DNA from: Sebastes aleutianus
Taxonomy: Eukaryota; Chordata; Actinopteri; Perciformes; Sebastidae
Direction: 5' to 3'
DNA: 64,000 nucleotides
NCBI GenBank assembly: GCA_916700875.1
Contig: CAKAKS010000062.1
Coordinates: 3,187,373-3,251,372, forward strand
The notes beneath the pieces are model-generated. The model did no database searches, had not been told where the DNA came from, and saw only the letters and a program-made list of their open reading frames with translations. The stretch's first letter is position 1. The number at the start of each line of letters is the position of its first letter. Shown piece by piece: positions 34,208 through 44,744 of the stretch. The position numbers were made by a program, and so were the translations under genes.

Positions 34208-34779
34208 TTAAAGTTTCAGTAGGCAGTATATTTTTGGCATAATTGGGCAAAAATTCCATAATAACCTTTCAGCATATTGTAATTCAAGTGTTCTGAGAGA
34301 TACCTAGACTTCTGCACCTCCTCATGCTCTGTTTTCAGGCTTTAAAAAATCTAGAGAGAGACTTTGACCAATAGCATTTGGTTACGGTGTAACCTTTGTT
34401 CTCTGAGTGAGAGACTATCTCTCGAGCCTACATATGCCATATGTATGGGGAATGACCTGCCTGGGTTAGGTGACGTGGACACTTATTTAAAACACACCGG
34501 CAGTGCCGGCCACGCCTAGATGTGAGTCGATAAAGCGCATGTGTTGGCGTGGGATCATTGCTAGATTTGATCCTAAAGTGTCTCCGAGCGGCCTCATGCT
34601 GGAGAGATAGTCTCTCACTCAGAGAACAAAGGTTACACCGTAACCAAATGTTCTCTATCGTATCGAGACTATCTCTCCAGCCTACATATTCCATATGTAT
34701 ATGTACTCCAATACGTGTAAGACACACCGCAATGAAACGGTGCAGACCAATAATTATGTACACCTCAACAAACAAACTA

Positions 34780-36044
34780 CTGGAAAAACAAAGTTCGGAA
34801 ACTTGTGTTTGGTCGATTATTTCTCTGTTGTTACAATGCTAATTGGCATTGTATTTTACATCGTTGGAAAGCCTGTTTATTTACCTTCGCAATGATGTCC
34901 AACTTGTAAGGATCATGCATTTGTGGGATGAGCAGCACAGCTGATTATGTGGGTAGCGCCCAAGAAAATGCCAAAATGCTCTGCCAATGGTAAACAGTGC
35001 ATTCTCATAAGGCTACCAGGAAGCCTGCAATGACTGCCCTTCATCGTTAGGCCCGTTTGCGCTGGTGTCGTCAACACAGACAATGGAACCTGAACATGTG
35101 GGAGAATGTCATGTTCAGTAATGAGTCCAGGTTCTGTCTGCCAAAATTGGATGGCAAGGTCAAAGTATGGAGACGACACGGAGAACGCTATGCTGATTGT
35201 TGCACCGATGGAGTAACAGCTTTTGGTGGGGGCAGTGTCATGGTGTGGGGCGGCATCTCCCTCACTGGCAAAACAAGGCTTGTCATCATTGAAGGCCATC
35301 TCAATGCAGTGAGATATCGGGATGAGATTCTTCAGCCAGTGGCGATCCCATATCTCCACAATCTGGCACCTACCTTCCTCCTCCAAGAAACAACGCTTAC
35401 CCTCACAGACCCAGGGTTATCACAGACTACCTCCACAATGTGGGAGTAGAGAGAATGGAATGGCCTGCCAAGAGTCCAGACCTCAACCCAATTCAACACT
35501 TGTGGGATCAGCTTGGGCATGCTGTACATTTTAGAGTGACCAACACAACCTCGCTGGCTGACCTGCAACGAATCCTGTTTGAGGAATGGAACGCCATCCC
35601 ACAGCAACGTGTGACCAGGTTGGTGACCAGCATGAGGAGGAGGTGCCAGGCTGTTGTGGCTACGTATGGATCTTCCACCGCTACTGAGGCTCCTGACGGT
35701 GTATTAAATTAATAAAATGTAAAATAGCCAATATGTCTTGTTTGTTCCTTGTTACTGATAGAGAGTTCAATCATCCAATCCACCAAACAACTCAAAACAA
35801 GAGTCAATACCAACAGGAGAATACACTGTTTACCATTGACGGAGAATTTTGGCAAATTTTTCTTGGGCTACCCACATAATCTGCTATGCTGCTCATCCCA
35901 CAAATGCATGATCCTTACAAGTTGGACATCATTGCGAAGGTAAATAAACAGGACTTCCAACGATGTAAAATACAATGCCAATTAGCATTGTAACAACAGA
36001 GAAATAATCGACCAAACACAAGTTTCCGAACTTTGTTTTTCCAG
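34780..36044 (+). mobile_element. Tc1/mariner-like transposon with long TIRs
   Basis: The inverted repeats are about 228 bases: 34780-35007 and 35817-36044, starting CTGGAAAAACAAAGTTC on both sides. The left flank is TA (34778-34779); the right flank is TT, so one base of a TA duplication may have mutated. The transposase in the middle is broken. The element sits just inside the 3' side of the DIRS element. Confidence 0.9.
35048..35712 (+). pseudogene. Tc1-like transposase remnant
   Basis: The DDE domain is visible: VMFSNESRFCLP (first catalytic region, D replaced by N in the usual FSDESRF), GGSVMVWGGIS, then a frameshift near 35400-35440 to ERMEWPAKSPDLNPIQHLWD (third acidic region), and LQRILFEEWNAIPQ towards the C-terminus. 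The N-terminal paired-like DNA-binding domain is missing. The changed first Asp and the frameshift mean no activity. Transposases of this type cut and paste at TA sites in the nucleus. Confidence 0.92.
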
Positions 36045-36290
36045 TTTATTTACAAATGTACACTATTTACACTCCAACCGGTTAACAGGCCCTGCCACAC
36101 GCTAAGGCCTCTACCGGCAGGAAAGCCGCTCAGGTCAGCCCGCAAGACGCTAAACTGACTGAAGGGAGACACTTATCACCTCAACAGAGGGACCTGATAA
36201 AGAGGCCCAGCCCTATGGGCAGGTAAGATCAAGTCACATCCAGGTTGCACCCAGCCCCAACTCACCAAAGGAGGTGCCGACTGCAACATT

Positions 36291-36787
36291 TTAGAAGTAG
36301 AATCTGGTGAAGGTAGATGAAGCTGACCATGTGGCTGGCGTGCAAATCTCGTCTAGAGAGGCACCCAGCCACGGTGCCCATGAGGTCGCTACACCTCGTG
36401 TGGAGTGCGCACACACCCCTGTTGGCAACGGCCCATCCGTCTCCTTGTAAGCCTGTTGGATTGTCTCAACAACCCAACGTGACATCTTTGAGCCCCTTTG
36501 AGGAAATGCGAGATCAGACCAAAGCAGCTCTCGGGGAGTCTGAGTTCCCCAACCAGAGCAGCCTTAATAGCAGCCACAATACCTCGAAGGGTGGTGGTGG
36601 AGGACTTCCCCGCATCCAACTGTTCCTGCAAAAATCGCAGGATGTCTTGAGCCGTACAGGCAAAAGGGTCCTCCTGGTGTGCCTCGCACCATGACAGGAA
36701 CACCACCCACCAATAGGAGTAGGCTGCCCTAATTGAGGGCGCCCGAGTCCCTTGGAGGGTTGTGACTACCCGCTCTGGCAACCCCAT
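36291..36787 (-). pseudogene. DIRS tyrosine recombinase, degraded
   Basis: The N-terminal part (36787-36389) has the core-binding-type segment SIRAAYSYWWVVFLSWC. A change of frame near 36485 and missing middle sequence lead to the C-terminal catalytic segment AHSTRGVATSWAP (His-x-x-Arg) and TFTRFYF with the nucleophilic Tyr. The first catalytic Arg region cannot be seen, so the domain is internally shortened compared with complete DIRS recombinases. The enzyme would integrate the circular DNA intermediate. Confidence 0.87.
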
Positions 36788-36806
36788 AGCAAGGAACCCT
36801 GTCCTC

Positions 36807-38888
36807 TCAGGGGCCAGGCCCAGAGCTTGAGACCCTGGGGGAAGGGGTGGAACAGTGACCCCCTGCCTGAGACAGCAGGTCTCTCCTGACTGGAAGCTCC
36901 CACGGCGCTCCGTGCAGGAGAGGTGGAATGTCGGAAAACCATGTCATGTGGGGCCAGTTTGGGGCCACCAGAATCACTCTCCTGTTCTCCGCCTGCACTC
37001 TTCGAAGAAGAGGCGGGAGAAGGCTGAATGGAGGGAAGACATACAGTTGGCCCTGAGGCCATGGATGCACCAGAGCGTCCGTCCCGAGAGAGGGGTTGTC
37101 CCTCCCCAGGGAAACAACAGAGGGCAATGTGTCGTTTGCCTGGAGGCAAACAGATCTGCGTCCATTGGCCCAAACCGGTGACAGATCTCTGATACAATCT
37201 CGGGGTGTAGCCTCCACTCCCCCGGGTCCAGACTTTCTCTGGACAGCCGGTCTGCTGCTGTGTTTGTAGAGCTTGGCACATGCACCGCTCTCAGAGGCAG
37301 AACCTGGGGGTGCACCCATATCCAAAGCTTGTGTGCCAGCCGACACAGGAGGGGAGAGCCCAGGCCCCCCTGCCTGTTGACATAGGCTGCAGCTACGGTG
37401 CTGTCGGTTCTTACCAGCACATGGTGCCCTCGGAGATGTGGCATAAAGTGCTTGAGTGCGAGGTGAACTGCTCTCAGCCCTAACACGTTTATGTGCTGAC
37501 CTGTCCAGGGGCCAGCCCAGTGACCGCTGACACCCCAGCCTTCTTGAACTGCACCCCAACCCCCCAGAGAGGCATCTGCTGTTAGAAGCTTGCGAAGAAC
37601 CACTGGACCCAACATGCTTCCCTTTGCAATGTTGCCTGGGTGCTCCCACCAATAAAGGGCCACACGAAGCCTCCCGGTGACCGACACCTCGGTTGACAGG
37701 GACCTCTGAGGGCACAACCCCAAACTCAGGAGACATCTCTGCACAGGTCGCATGTGCGGAAGTGCCAAGGGTGCCACCTGAACAGCAGCTGCCATCAGGC
37801 CCATGGGGCGGAGACACAATCTCCAGCTGACCTTTGCTCCTAACCGGAACTGGGAGAGAAAGGCCATTATGGCCTCTTGCCTCTCCAAGGTCAGTGTCAC
37901 TGTGGCAGACCTGGAGTCCACTGTCATTCCCAGGAACTGTGTCACCTGGGCGGGCTCCAACCTGCTTTTGTTTGTGTTGAGGTGCAGGCCTAAACCTTGG
38001 ATGTGCTCCAGGAGCATGGACACATGATGGCGGCACAGCTGTTCCGTGGAGGCAAATATTAGCCAGTCGTCCAGGTAATTCAACACCTTGAGGCCCTGAC
38101 TCCAAAGAGGTGCTAGGACAGCATCCATGCACCTCGTGAAAGTCAGAGGGGCAGAAGAGATAAACGAAAGGGAGGACTCGAAATTCGTAGGTCCTGCCCT
38201 TAAACTTGAACCTCAGGAAGCGCCAGTGATTTTCCCAGATTGGTATCTGAAAATAGACGTCTTTGAGGTTGATTGTAGAGAACCAGTCACCTTGGCTGAC
38301 TGCCTGTCTCACCTTCGGAACTGTTAGCATCTTGCATCTCAGGGGACGAAGATACTTGTTGAGCCCCCTGAGGTCCAAGATTGGTCGGAGTCCCCCGTCC
38401 CGTTTGGGGACAAGGAAATAATGGGAGTAAAACACTGCTTGCCGGTCACCCTGTTCCACCGCTCTTATGGCTCCTTTGGACAGGAATGATGTCACCTCCG
38501 CCTGCAACACTACCCTGTGCTTCGGGTCCACCAATGTAGCCAGAGGAGCTGAATTGCCAGAGGAGGACTGCACAAAAATTGCAACCGTTATCCGTGGGTC
38601 ATGGTAGTCCAGAGCCGCCCATGCCGCGTCTCGTGCTGAGAGGGGCCAGTGGCGGTCTGGGTTCGGCGCACCGTCAGGAGCGAGGTGATGGCCCCGAGGG
38701 TCTCTAGCCTCGGCCACGCCCCCCTTTCTTTCCTTGCTGCCGAACCCTCTGCCTACGAAACGCCTCCAGCTGGTGTCTAAGGTCTTCTGGATCCCACTGG
38801 GGCTGCTCAACAGAATCCTGGGGTCAAGATGCCCTCTGTCGGTGAGCCCCACAGGGCCGGACAAGTGCACTCGACATCTCCCTAGCAT
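36807..38888 (-). CDS. DIRS reverse transcriptase-RNase H (frameshifted)
   Basis: The first frame (38888 leftwards) holds fingers and palm start: YFLVPKRDGGLRPILDLRGL, VRQAVSQGDWFSTINLKD, and FEFRVLPF-like sequence. Near 38150 a frameshift moves the reading to the other frame (38128-36974), with DAVLAPLWSQGLKVLNYLDD (catalytic YLDD), then RNase H TADASLGGWGAV, NVLGLRAVHLALKHF and VRTDSTVAAAYVNRQGG, and DIRS-type VPSSTNTAADRLSRE and DADLFASRQ. It lies between the gag-like and recombinase frames, as expected for DIRS. One frameshift makes it inactive as read. Confidence 0.93.
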   Translation of the reverse strand: MLGRCRVHLSGPVGLTDRGHLDPRILLSSPSGIQKTLDTSWRRFVGRGFGSKERKGGVAEARDPRGHHLAPDGAPNPDRHWPLSARDAAWAALDYHDPRITVAIFVQSSSGNSAPLATLVDPKHRVVLQAEVTSFLSKGAIRAVEQGDRQAVFYSHYFLVPKRDGGLRPILDLRGLNKYLRPLRCKMLTVPKVRQAVSQGDWFSTINLKDVYFQIPIWENHWRFLRFKFKGRTYEFRVLPFVYLFCPSDFHEVHGCCPSTSLESGPQGVELPGRLANICLHGTAVPPSCVHAPGAHPRFRPAPQHKQKQVGARPGDTVPGNDSGLQVCHSDTDLGEARGHNGLSLPVPVRSKGQLEIVSPPHGPDGSCCSGGTLGTSAHATCAEMSPEFGVVPSEVPVNRGVGHREASCGPLLVGAPRQHCKGKHVGSSGSSQASNSRCLSGGLGCSSRRLGCQRSLGWPLDRSAHKRVRAESSSPRTQALYATSPRAPCAGKNRQHRSCSLCQQAGGPGLSPPVSAGTQALDMGAPPGSASESGACAKLYKHSSRPAVQRKSGPGGVEATPRDCIRDLSPVWANGRRSVCLQANDTLPSVVSLGRDNPSLGTDALVHPWPQGQLYVFPPFSLLPPLLRRVQAENRRVILVAPNWPHMTWFSDIPPLLHGAPWELPVRRDLLSQAGGHCSTPSPRVSSSGPGP

Positions 38889-39657
38889 AGTGCTGGGCTT
38901 CCCTGGCCTGTTGCAACATACTTACCGCATCTGGACCAAACATGGCAGAGGGCTCAACAGGAATCCGTAGAAGCGTGTCTCGGTCTTCCTGCTGCAGCCG
39001 GGACTGCGACAGCCAAAGGTGGCGCCTCACTGTCCAAAGGGAAGCCATAGCTTTGCCTGCTGCCTCAGCCTGCTCCTTCATTATTATAGGTAGAAGAGAA
39101 GAAGCCTGGTGTATCTGTTCTGCCAGGCTCACATCCCCCTGCTCATCCTGTGACCTGCATGACAATTGGCGCAGATACAATGAAAGGATGGCACCAGTAT
39201 TGGCCAGCTTTGTTTGAACAGCCATAGCCTTGTGCATTTTAAATAGCAGACCATCCATGGTCCTGCAATATTTACTAGGGCAGCTAACCATACCAAGCAT
39301 AGATTGAGTAGGAAACACAAGGGCTGATAATACCTGGTCCACTGGAGGCAGTGGCCCACAACCAATCCTCTCAGCTCCACTTATGTCTGTCATCCGCCTA
39401 CTGACACCAGACCACCTGTGTGCTGCTGTAGGTGCAAGAAATTGCTTCTGCACTACGTCCTCAAAATCTGGAAGGAGGGGTACTCTGGTAGGGGCAGGTC
39501 GAGCTTCAATCTCATCCTCAAACCGAGAGGGTGGTATTGATGCTGTACCCCTGATATTCCCGTTTGGATTAGCTTTTTGTCTTTCTTCTTTCTCCATCAC
39601 ACGTACTGCACCTGCTCCAAAGTGGAGATCAAAATGGCAATGATCCCACGTCAACAC
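38824..39657 (-). CDS. DIRS gag-like protein
   Basis: 277 codons from an ATG just inside the right inverted repeat. The order ALVFPTQSMLGMV, KMHKAMAVQTKLANTGAI, SLYLRQLSC and helical Gln/Ala-rich segments resembles the first ORF of fish DIRS elements, presumed to coat the RNA. No zinc knuckle is seen. It overlaps the start of the RT frame by about 65 bases. Function is inferred from position and general resemblance. Confidence 0.75.
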   Translation of the reverse strand: MLTWDHCHFDLHFGAGAVRVMEKEERQKANPNGNIRGTASIPPSRFEDEIEARPAPTRVPLLPDFEDVVQKQFLAPTAAHRWSGVSRRMTDISGAERIGCGPLPPVDQVLSALVFPTQSMLGMVSCPSKYCRTMDGLLFKMHKAMAVQTKLANTGAILSLYLRQLSCRSQDEQGDVSLAEQIHQASSLLPIIMKEQAEAAGKAMASLWTVRRHLWLSQSRLQQEDRDTLLRIPVEPSAMFGPDAVSMLQQAREAQHYAREMSSALVRPCGAHRQRAS

Positions 39658-40283
39658 ATGCGCTTTATAGGCTCGCGTCTAGGCGTGGCCGGCAGTGCCG
39701 GTGTGTCTTAAATAAGTATCCACGTCACCTGACCCAGGAGAGGTCATTCCCCATACATATGGAATATGTAGGCTGGAGAGATAGTCTCGATACCATAGAG
39801 AACAGGTCATTTCATTGAGAGAGCGTTCCTATTGGCTGTGCTCCGGTCATGTGACCAGAACTTGGCAGTCCTTCACCAGATGGCGACAGCGTCACAAACT
39901 TTCTCATTTTACAGCTAAACCGTACACTACAAGATGATTCTGAAAACATTTGTGGAGAGAAATAGGCATTAACGTAACATAATATTGATTCATATTGATT
40001 AGCGCTGCTTAGTTTGACCGTTTGGTCGGAGTTCGTGAGTGATCTTGTAGACGGGTCTCATAGACGGTAGCTGGACAGCAGACCTCAGATCAGCTTGTTT
40101 TCCTCTGGTCTGTGAAATCTTGCAGATGCCGTTAGGAGCATCGGAGGATACCGGAGGACACAGAAGACCATGATTTTTTTCAGGTTACCTGTTTTTTGTA
40201 CTACTGTCACGATATAGCGACCGTTTCATAAAAATAACTTTTTAAAATTATATTTGCTCCAATCTCGCCTACTTCAGCTTTAA

Positions 40284-40673
40284 CCGTTCCCTCGAGTTAG
40301 GTCACTCGAGGGAACGGGTTACTTCATAGAGCACTTCTTCCAATCATTCCTGACAGTCAATGCACACTTCCGGGATCAGTAACTCATAACCAAAATGTTG
40401 TTAAAACACAAACGATGGCACTTTCTAACAGTAGTAAGGTAAACAACGAGCTACAACCTTATTTTAATTCAAACAAGCTGTCCTCCAAACTGGACACATA
40501 ACATTGGTCTCTGTGTGCAGCCGGCTGTGAGACGAGTGGTCAGGGGCCGTCTACAAAGTGCAAGTACAGGCTCCATACATCAGCAATGCGTTCCTGTCAG
40601 GAATGATTGGAGGAAGTGCACTATGGAGTAACTTGTAACTCGAGGGAACGAGTTACTAACTTGAGGTCACGAA
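40284..40673. mobile_element. Hairpin MITE between TTAA sites
   Basis: The arms (gttacttcatagagcactt...attcctgacag at 40318-40353 against its inverse at about 40589-40632) fold into a long hairpin, with a smaller hairpin (ccctcgag...ctcgaggg) at the left edge. TTAA lies at 40280-40283, shared with the preceding MITE, and at 40674-40677. Confidence 0.65.
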
Positions 40674-40857
40674 TTAATAAAACAAATGTCCTAGGTGTCT
40701 AGGGGGTCTCCGTAGAAATCTACAGACTTGATGCCCAAAGTCTCTGCAGGTCTGTGAGTGCTGAGCTCAGTGTGTTCACTCCAATACATTAACATGAGAG
40801 CTGAAAGGAAGCTGGCTACGCTACACAGACTGAAGTCCCTGCTGCTCTTTATACGGA

Positions 40858-41350
40858 TTTTTTTTTTTTTACCTTTATTTAACCAGAGAAGTCAACTGAG
40901 AACCAATTCTCATTTACAATGATAAGCTGGCCAAGAGGCGGCGACAGAAGGCAAGGCCATACAAGATATTAGATCATAGAACACAAGTGCAATAAAACAT
41001 TAGACAAAATTAAAACATCACAATATATACAGTATATAAAACAATATAAATATAAATATGTGCTGTGTTCCAGAGAGGTAAATTCAGAAGCAGGTGCAGT
41101 GATCAGAAACTATCACTTGTAATGAGTTATTAAAGGAGGGTAACGGGATGAGGGTGTGGAGTTTTAGCGTCTTTTGGAACTCGTTCCAGTCAGTAGGATC
41201 AGCAAACTGGAATGAGTGACGACCAAAGGAGGCGCGGACTTTAGGAACGACCATACTAATGAATTTGCTAGAGCATAAATTGCGGTTACTGTTGGAGAGA
41301 TTGAGTAGTGAGCGGAGATATGGAGGTTAGTTCTACCAATGATAGTTTTA
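40858..41350 (-). repeat. Dispersed fish repeat (acctttatttaacc... type)
   Basis: It begins with a poly-T run and acctttatttaaccagag, followed by gtcaactgagaaccaattctc, a very common teleost repeat start. The T-run suggests a minus-strand retroposed element with its A-tail on the left. No frame. Confidence 0.5.
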
Positions 41351-41446
41351 TAAATGAACTGTGTGCTGCATCACTGACTGACAGCTGATGAAGGGAGTCT
41401 CTGTAAACACTGATTCATGACTTCTGTTATCTTCTTCTCTCAACAG

Positions 41447-41456
41447 CTGGAAGTGA
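41447..41456 (+). CDS. Candidate terminal coding exon of the NLR gene
   Basis: A good acceptor (ttcttctctcaacag) ends at 41446. Joined in phase 2 to LRR exon 5 the reading is S-W-K-stop (stop at 41454-41456), and the rest of the exon would be 3' UTR up to the AATAAA at 41754. This gives an NLR without a B30.2 domain. The evidence is splice signal, phase and the poly(A) site; so short a coding end is weak support by itself, and an exon lost with the nested insertion cannot be excluded. Confidence 0.5.
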
Positions 41457-41753
41457 TCTCTGTCAGAGTCTGAGGGATCAGAAAAGTGGATGTGTTGAGA
41501 GGATCAGCCGTGTCCTGATGTTCCACAGAGGTTCACCACCTGGACCTGGATCTTATTTTCTCTTTTTTTTATTATTAATTCATATATTCTGATCCCAAAA
41601 TGCCTCTACAGAATAGTTCAGTTTATGACAACATAACTGTAGATGAACACATTTAAATAGATCTTTCTGCTTTGCTTTGTGTTGCAGCTCCACTCTGTGG
41701 AACGATGGAGTTTTGCTGTTTATTTCCCATATTTCTAAATAACAGTGGAAGTT

Positions 41754-41759
41754 AATAAA
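41754..41759 (+). terminator. Polyadenylation signal AATAAA
   Basis: A canonical AATAAA lies about 300 bases after the candidate stop. A GT-rich stretch is not obvious downstream. It fits the end of the NLR transcript. Confidence 0.55.
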
Positions 41760-41769
41760 GTTACCCTAT

Positions 41770-42891
41770 TAAAACCAAGCCCTTAGGAAGAGCGCCGGGC
41801 CTTGATGCCCATTTTCGTAGTGGCCAAACGGCGGTACTACAACTTCTGTGTCCGTCACGTGATGCCATTGGGCCAAAAAATACTTTTTCCCATAGACTTA
41901 CATTGGGAACTCAGTGGATAGTTTATTTTGAGATGAATCAACTTCCCAGTACGAACACTTGAATAACTCTTATTTAAATCATTAGGCCCTAAAAGTTGTA
42001 AAATGCACTAATAGCTGAATCCAGAGTTATTTCCTGCCCTTCGTTCATGTGAATGAGACCCAGACCGAGGCTGGAGCGAGGGCTGGGAGGCAGAGTTAGC
42101 AAGCCGTGACGACAGCGTGATGACTGTGACCCTGTGACTGAGCCATGGGCTCAATGGATGCGGAAGATCGCCAGAAGATCCGGGTACTTTTTCAATCGCA
42201 AATTGAGCCATTTTGGCTTCATGCCCCACTGAGCAACTTTCATAGGAATGAACGGGGCCCCGCCTCAAGCGCTGTTTAAGTTCACTTAAGAATGTACATC
42301 CATGGTAGTATGTGATGGGAAGGGCCAGTCCCTCCACACCTCCGTGGGATGGTGCAGAGGGTACAGAGCCGCTTCAACCACCACCCCGCTAAAGCCTGCA
42401 GCACAATAGAGCAGGTCTAGCATAATGAAGGTTCAATGGAGGTACCTGTTATTTAAAGAGCAGGTCCATTATTATTATTATTTCTTTTTTAAATAGGTGT
42501 GTGTTCCTTATATATTGAAATCCGAACATTCAAATTTTGGTCGAAGTACTTCCACAGTAGCTAGGTTTTGTTTTATTTTCTACACACAGATAACCGTATT
42601 TAAACTATTTTTAGTCTAACGCTGCCCTGCACTCCGTGTCATAAACTGCCTTACATTTTAAACTGTACAGAAAATAGTGAAAGTAACTGGCTGTCATTAA
42701 ACCGACGCTACAATGCTGTGTCCTCCCTACACATGAAATCATACCTGATGTTTTCCTGGCACTGCTGTCAGTCCTTTAAGGACCCGACGTCTCTTCTCCC
42801 CTGCCCTTTCGGAACCCAACCACAAAGTAGAATACAGGTTTTCCTCCGTTAGATTTTTGTCGACAAAATTAAATGAGCACACATACGGGGT
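41770..42891. other. Intergenic sequence
   Basis: It includes a segment (about 41780-42340) with gcccattttcgtagtggcc and tttttcccatagacttac that looks like a dispersed fish repeat, and otherwise AT-rich sequence. No gene is supported. Confidence 0.4.
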
Positions 42892-43110
42892 TTAGGGTGG
42901 TTTCTTCAAGTTTAGGTTTCTCAGCCACAGTCTTCTGGATTCCTCGTCTGAAGGTAGGCGATGGAAACTGTACCGTTGGTCACAAAAACAATCCCTTTTT
43001 GTTTTGGGTGCATGTTCAACACACTGTTGTTGAAGCCACAAATTTAGCTTTGTCTGAATATTAGTACAGCCGCGAATAGCACAACAAGTACCAGAGCTCT
43101 GCAAGGACAT
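42892..43110 (-). pseudogene. THAP-like zinc-finger exon fragment
   Basis: The minus-strand frame from ATG at 43110 encodes CCAIRGCTN, a long insert (LWLQQQCVEHAPKTKRDCFC) and YSFHRLPSDEESRRLWLRN, the pattern of the N-terminal THAP-like C2CH domain in fish transposase-derived proteins. The usual following C-x-x-HF part is absent: the frame stops at KKPP and no donor precedes the stop. It is most likely the first exon of a decayed THAP/DDE transposon gene; the alternative is a short host THAP exon. It would bind DNA in the nucleus if complete. Confidence 0.6.
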
Positions 43111-43705
43111 TTTAGAAAACGCAAATTTAACGTTAGTTAAGTATCTGTTAAAAAGGTGTTTAAAAATGGTTAGCCTATAGGACTAACTAGCTTACTGCCA
43201 CTTCCGCTATCTCAAAGGAAGTTAGGACCATAATCATTTCTACAGTAACGCCCCCCGAGAATAAGGTGGATAAAGAGTTATTTAGCACCAGGCTGAGAAG
43301 CAATGTTTTGCTGCTCCTGTATTTCACCGCAGCAAGGTGAGAGGTTAAACCACCGGAGGTCAGCAAAAACAAGCTTCTCAGGGGTTGTTGAGTTACTCTG
43401 AAATCCAAGGCACTTTCAGGTAGACGTAACCTGAGGTGGGGCTACCAACATGTGCAAAGCCAGAGGGCTTTAGAAACTCCAGTAATCTGGAGAAAAATGT
43501 TGGGCACTCAACATCCTTGGCAAATCCTGTTATCTTCTTGTCAGTCAAGTGCTGGTTACAATTAACAAGAAATTACAATGATGATTTATGTTTTCCATCT
43601 TGCATAAAAAGGTTTTGGTTCAGTAATGGTCATTTCAACCAGTAATCATGCTTATACCGGTTATTTGGTGTGCAGTTTGCAGGAGCTTAGTTTAGTTATT
43701 ATACT
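43111..43705. other. Spacer
   Basis: No gene, repeat end or RNA recognised. Confidence 0.4.
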
Positions 43706-43713
43706 GTAACTAA

Positions 43714-44736
43714 TAGGGGTGGGAAAAAAAAATCCATTCACTGATTTTGAAATAGATTTTTTTAATACCAGAATCAATATATTTGCTTCATTTGAGTCTA
43801 TGCGGAGGTGGAAGGAAGTTACCGATTTTATTGTTGTACTGTAGACAGAGTACCGTGACGCCATATCCGTTCTGTATCCGTCAACCAAATCAATCCGCAG
43901 TCGGCCGCAGCGTGCTGAAACGAAAAAGCGGAAAAACAGCGGATACGACCTGCACCCTCACATGTTAAATCCAAAGTGCTAAACACTACACATCCAGTAA
44001 AGTATGGAAACACTTTGGGTTTTACACATTACAGGAAAAGCAGAGCTAGACATCAAGGCTAAAGCTGCATGCTCACTCTGTCATGGACAGGAAACATGCG
44101 GTCAAGCCGGCAGTCGCTCTCATCTCCGTGGTCAAGCGGGCCGACGCTACAACTGTAGAGCACCCGTATACTGGCATTTATGTTGAATGTATTCAAACGG
44201 CCCCGATGGAGCTGACCATGGATGCATAAAGAGAACGGAGCTGAAGGGAGAGCTCGCAATGACCTTGGAGAAGTTAGAAGAAGTATACACGTGTGACTAC
44301 GTCCGGTTTTCAAAATAAGGTGTTAACAAAGGGAACTGTATACAAAACACATATATGGAAATAAAATTGATTGTATTATATTTACCAGAAATATAAAACA
44401 TTACATGTCCCTTATAAATTAAAAAGAAAATACCACAGATTTGTAAGGAAAATGTCTTTATTCTTTTGATTTTTGGGTTGCTGGAAAAAATGTAATAAAT
44501 ACTATACTTTACTTACTTCTTTTTACGGGATTACTTTAGATTTTCCAAAGTAAAAGGCCCTAGAAGTGTATGATTTAACTTATTCCCATGGTCTAGTGGT
44601 ACAAAAGTTAACGGAAATCACAATAAATCGCAATTTTCAAGTCGCAATACTTGTAGAATAGCAATACTTAAAAATGGCATACATATTGAATCGTGATAGT
44701 ATTGAATCAGGAGATAGGTGAATCTTCCCAGCCCTA
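43714..44736. mobile_element. Non-autonomous hAT element, copy 2
   Basis: The ends TAGGGGTGGGAAAAAAAAA and (inverted) TAGGGCTGGGAAGATTC are flanked by a perfect 8-bp duplication gtaactaa (43706-43713, 44737-44744). Internal blocks (for example caaacggcc.cgatg.agctgacca) match copy 1 at 29449-30227, which is about 240 bases shorter. No transposase. Confidence 0.92.
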
Positions 44737-44744
44737 GTAACTAA

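Larger units (their letters stand above)
34375..39803 (-). mobile_element. DIRS-like tyrosine-recombinase retrotransposon
   Basis: Coding is on the minus strand in the order gag-like, RT/RNase H, tyrosine recombinase. The ends are inverted repeats of about 170-190 bases (34380-34560 against 39640-39803). An internal complementary region at about 34603-34700 contains the inverse of the left end (ggttacaccgtaaccaaatg) fused to the inverse of the right end (ttctctatcgtatcgagac). That arrangement is the DIRS hallmark, used to make a circular intermediate. No target duplication is seen, as expected. A Tc1-like element interrupts it. Frameshifts make it defective. Confidence 0.92.
34212..40279. mobile_element. 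TTAA MITE (AGCTxCAGTAGGCAG family), split by a DIRS element
   Basis: The left half is 34212-34374 and the right half 39804-40279, with TTAA at 34208-34211 and 40280-40283. Comparison with the uninterrupted relatives at 60527 and 51053 shows the two halves join directly at gaccaat..caggtcatttc. The ends AGTTTCAGTAGGCAG and, inverted, AGCTGAAGTAGGCGAG are imperfect inverted repeats. Confidence 0.87.

Noticed and set aside
36317..38327. Plus-strand open frames across the DIRS element
   Set aside because: They are shadows of the minus-strand RT and recombinase frames, which carry the real motifs.
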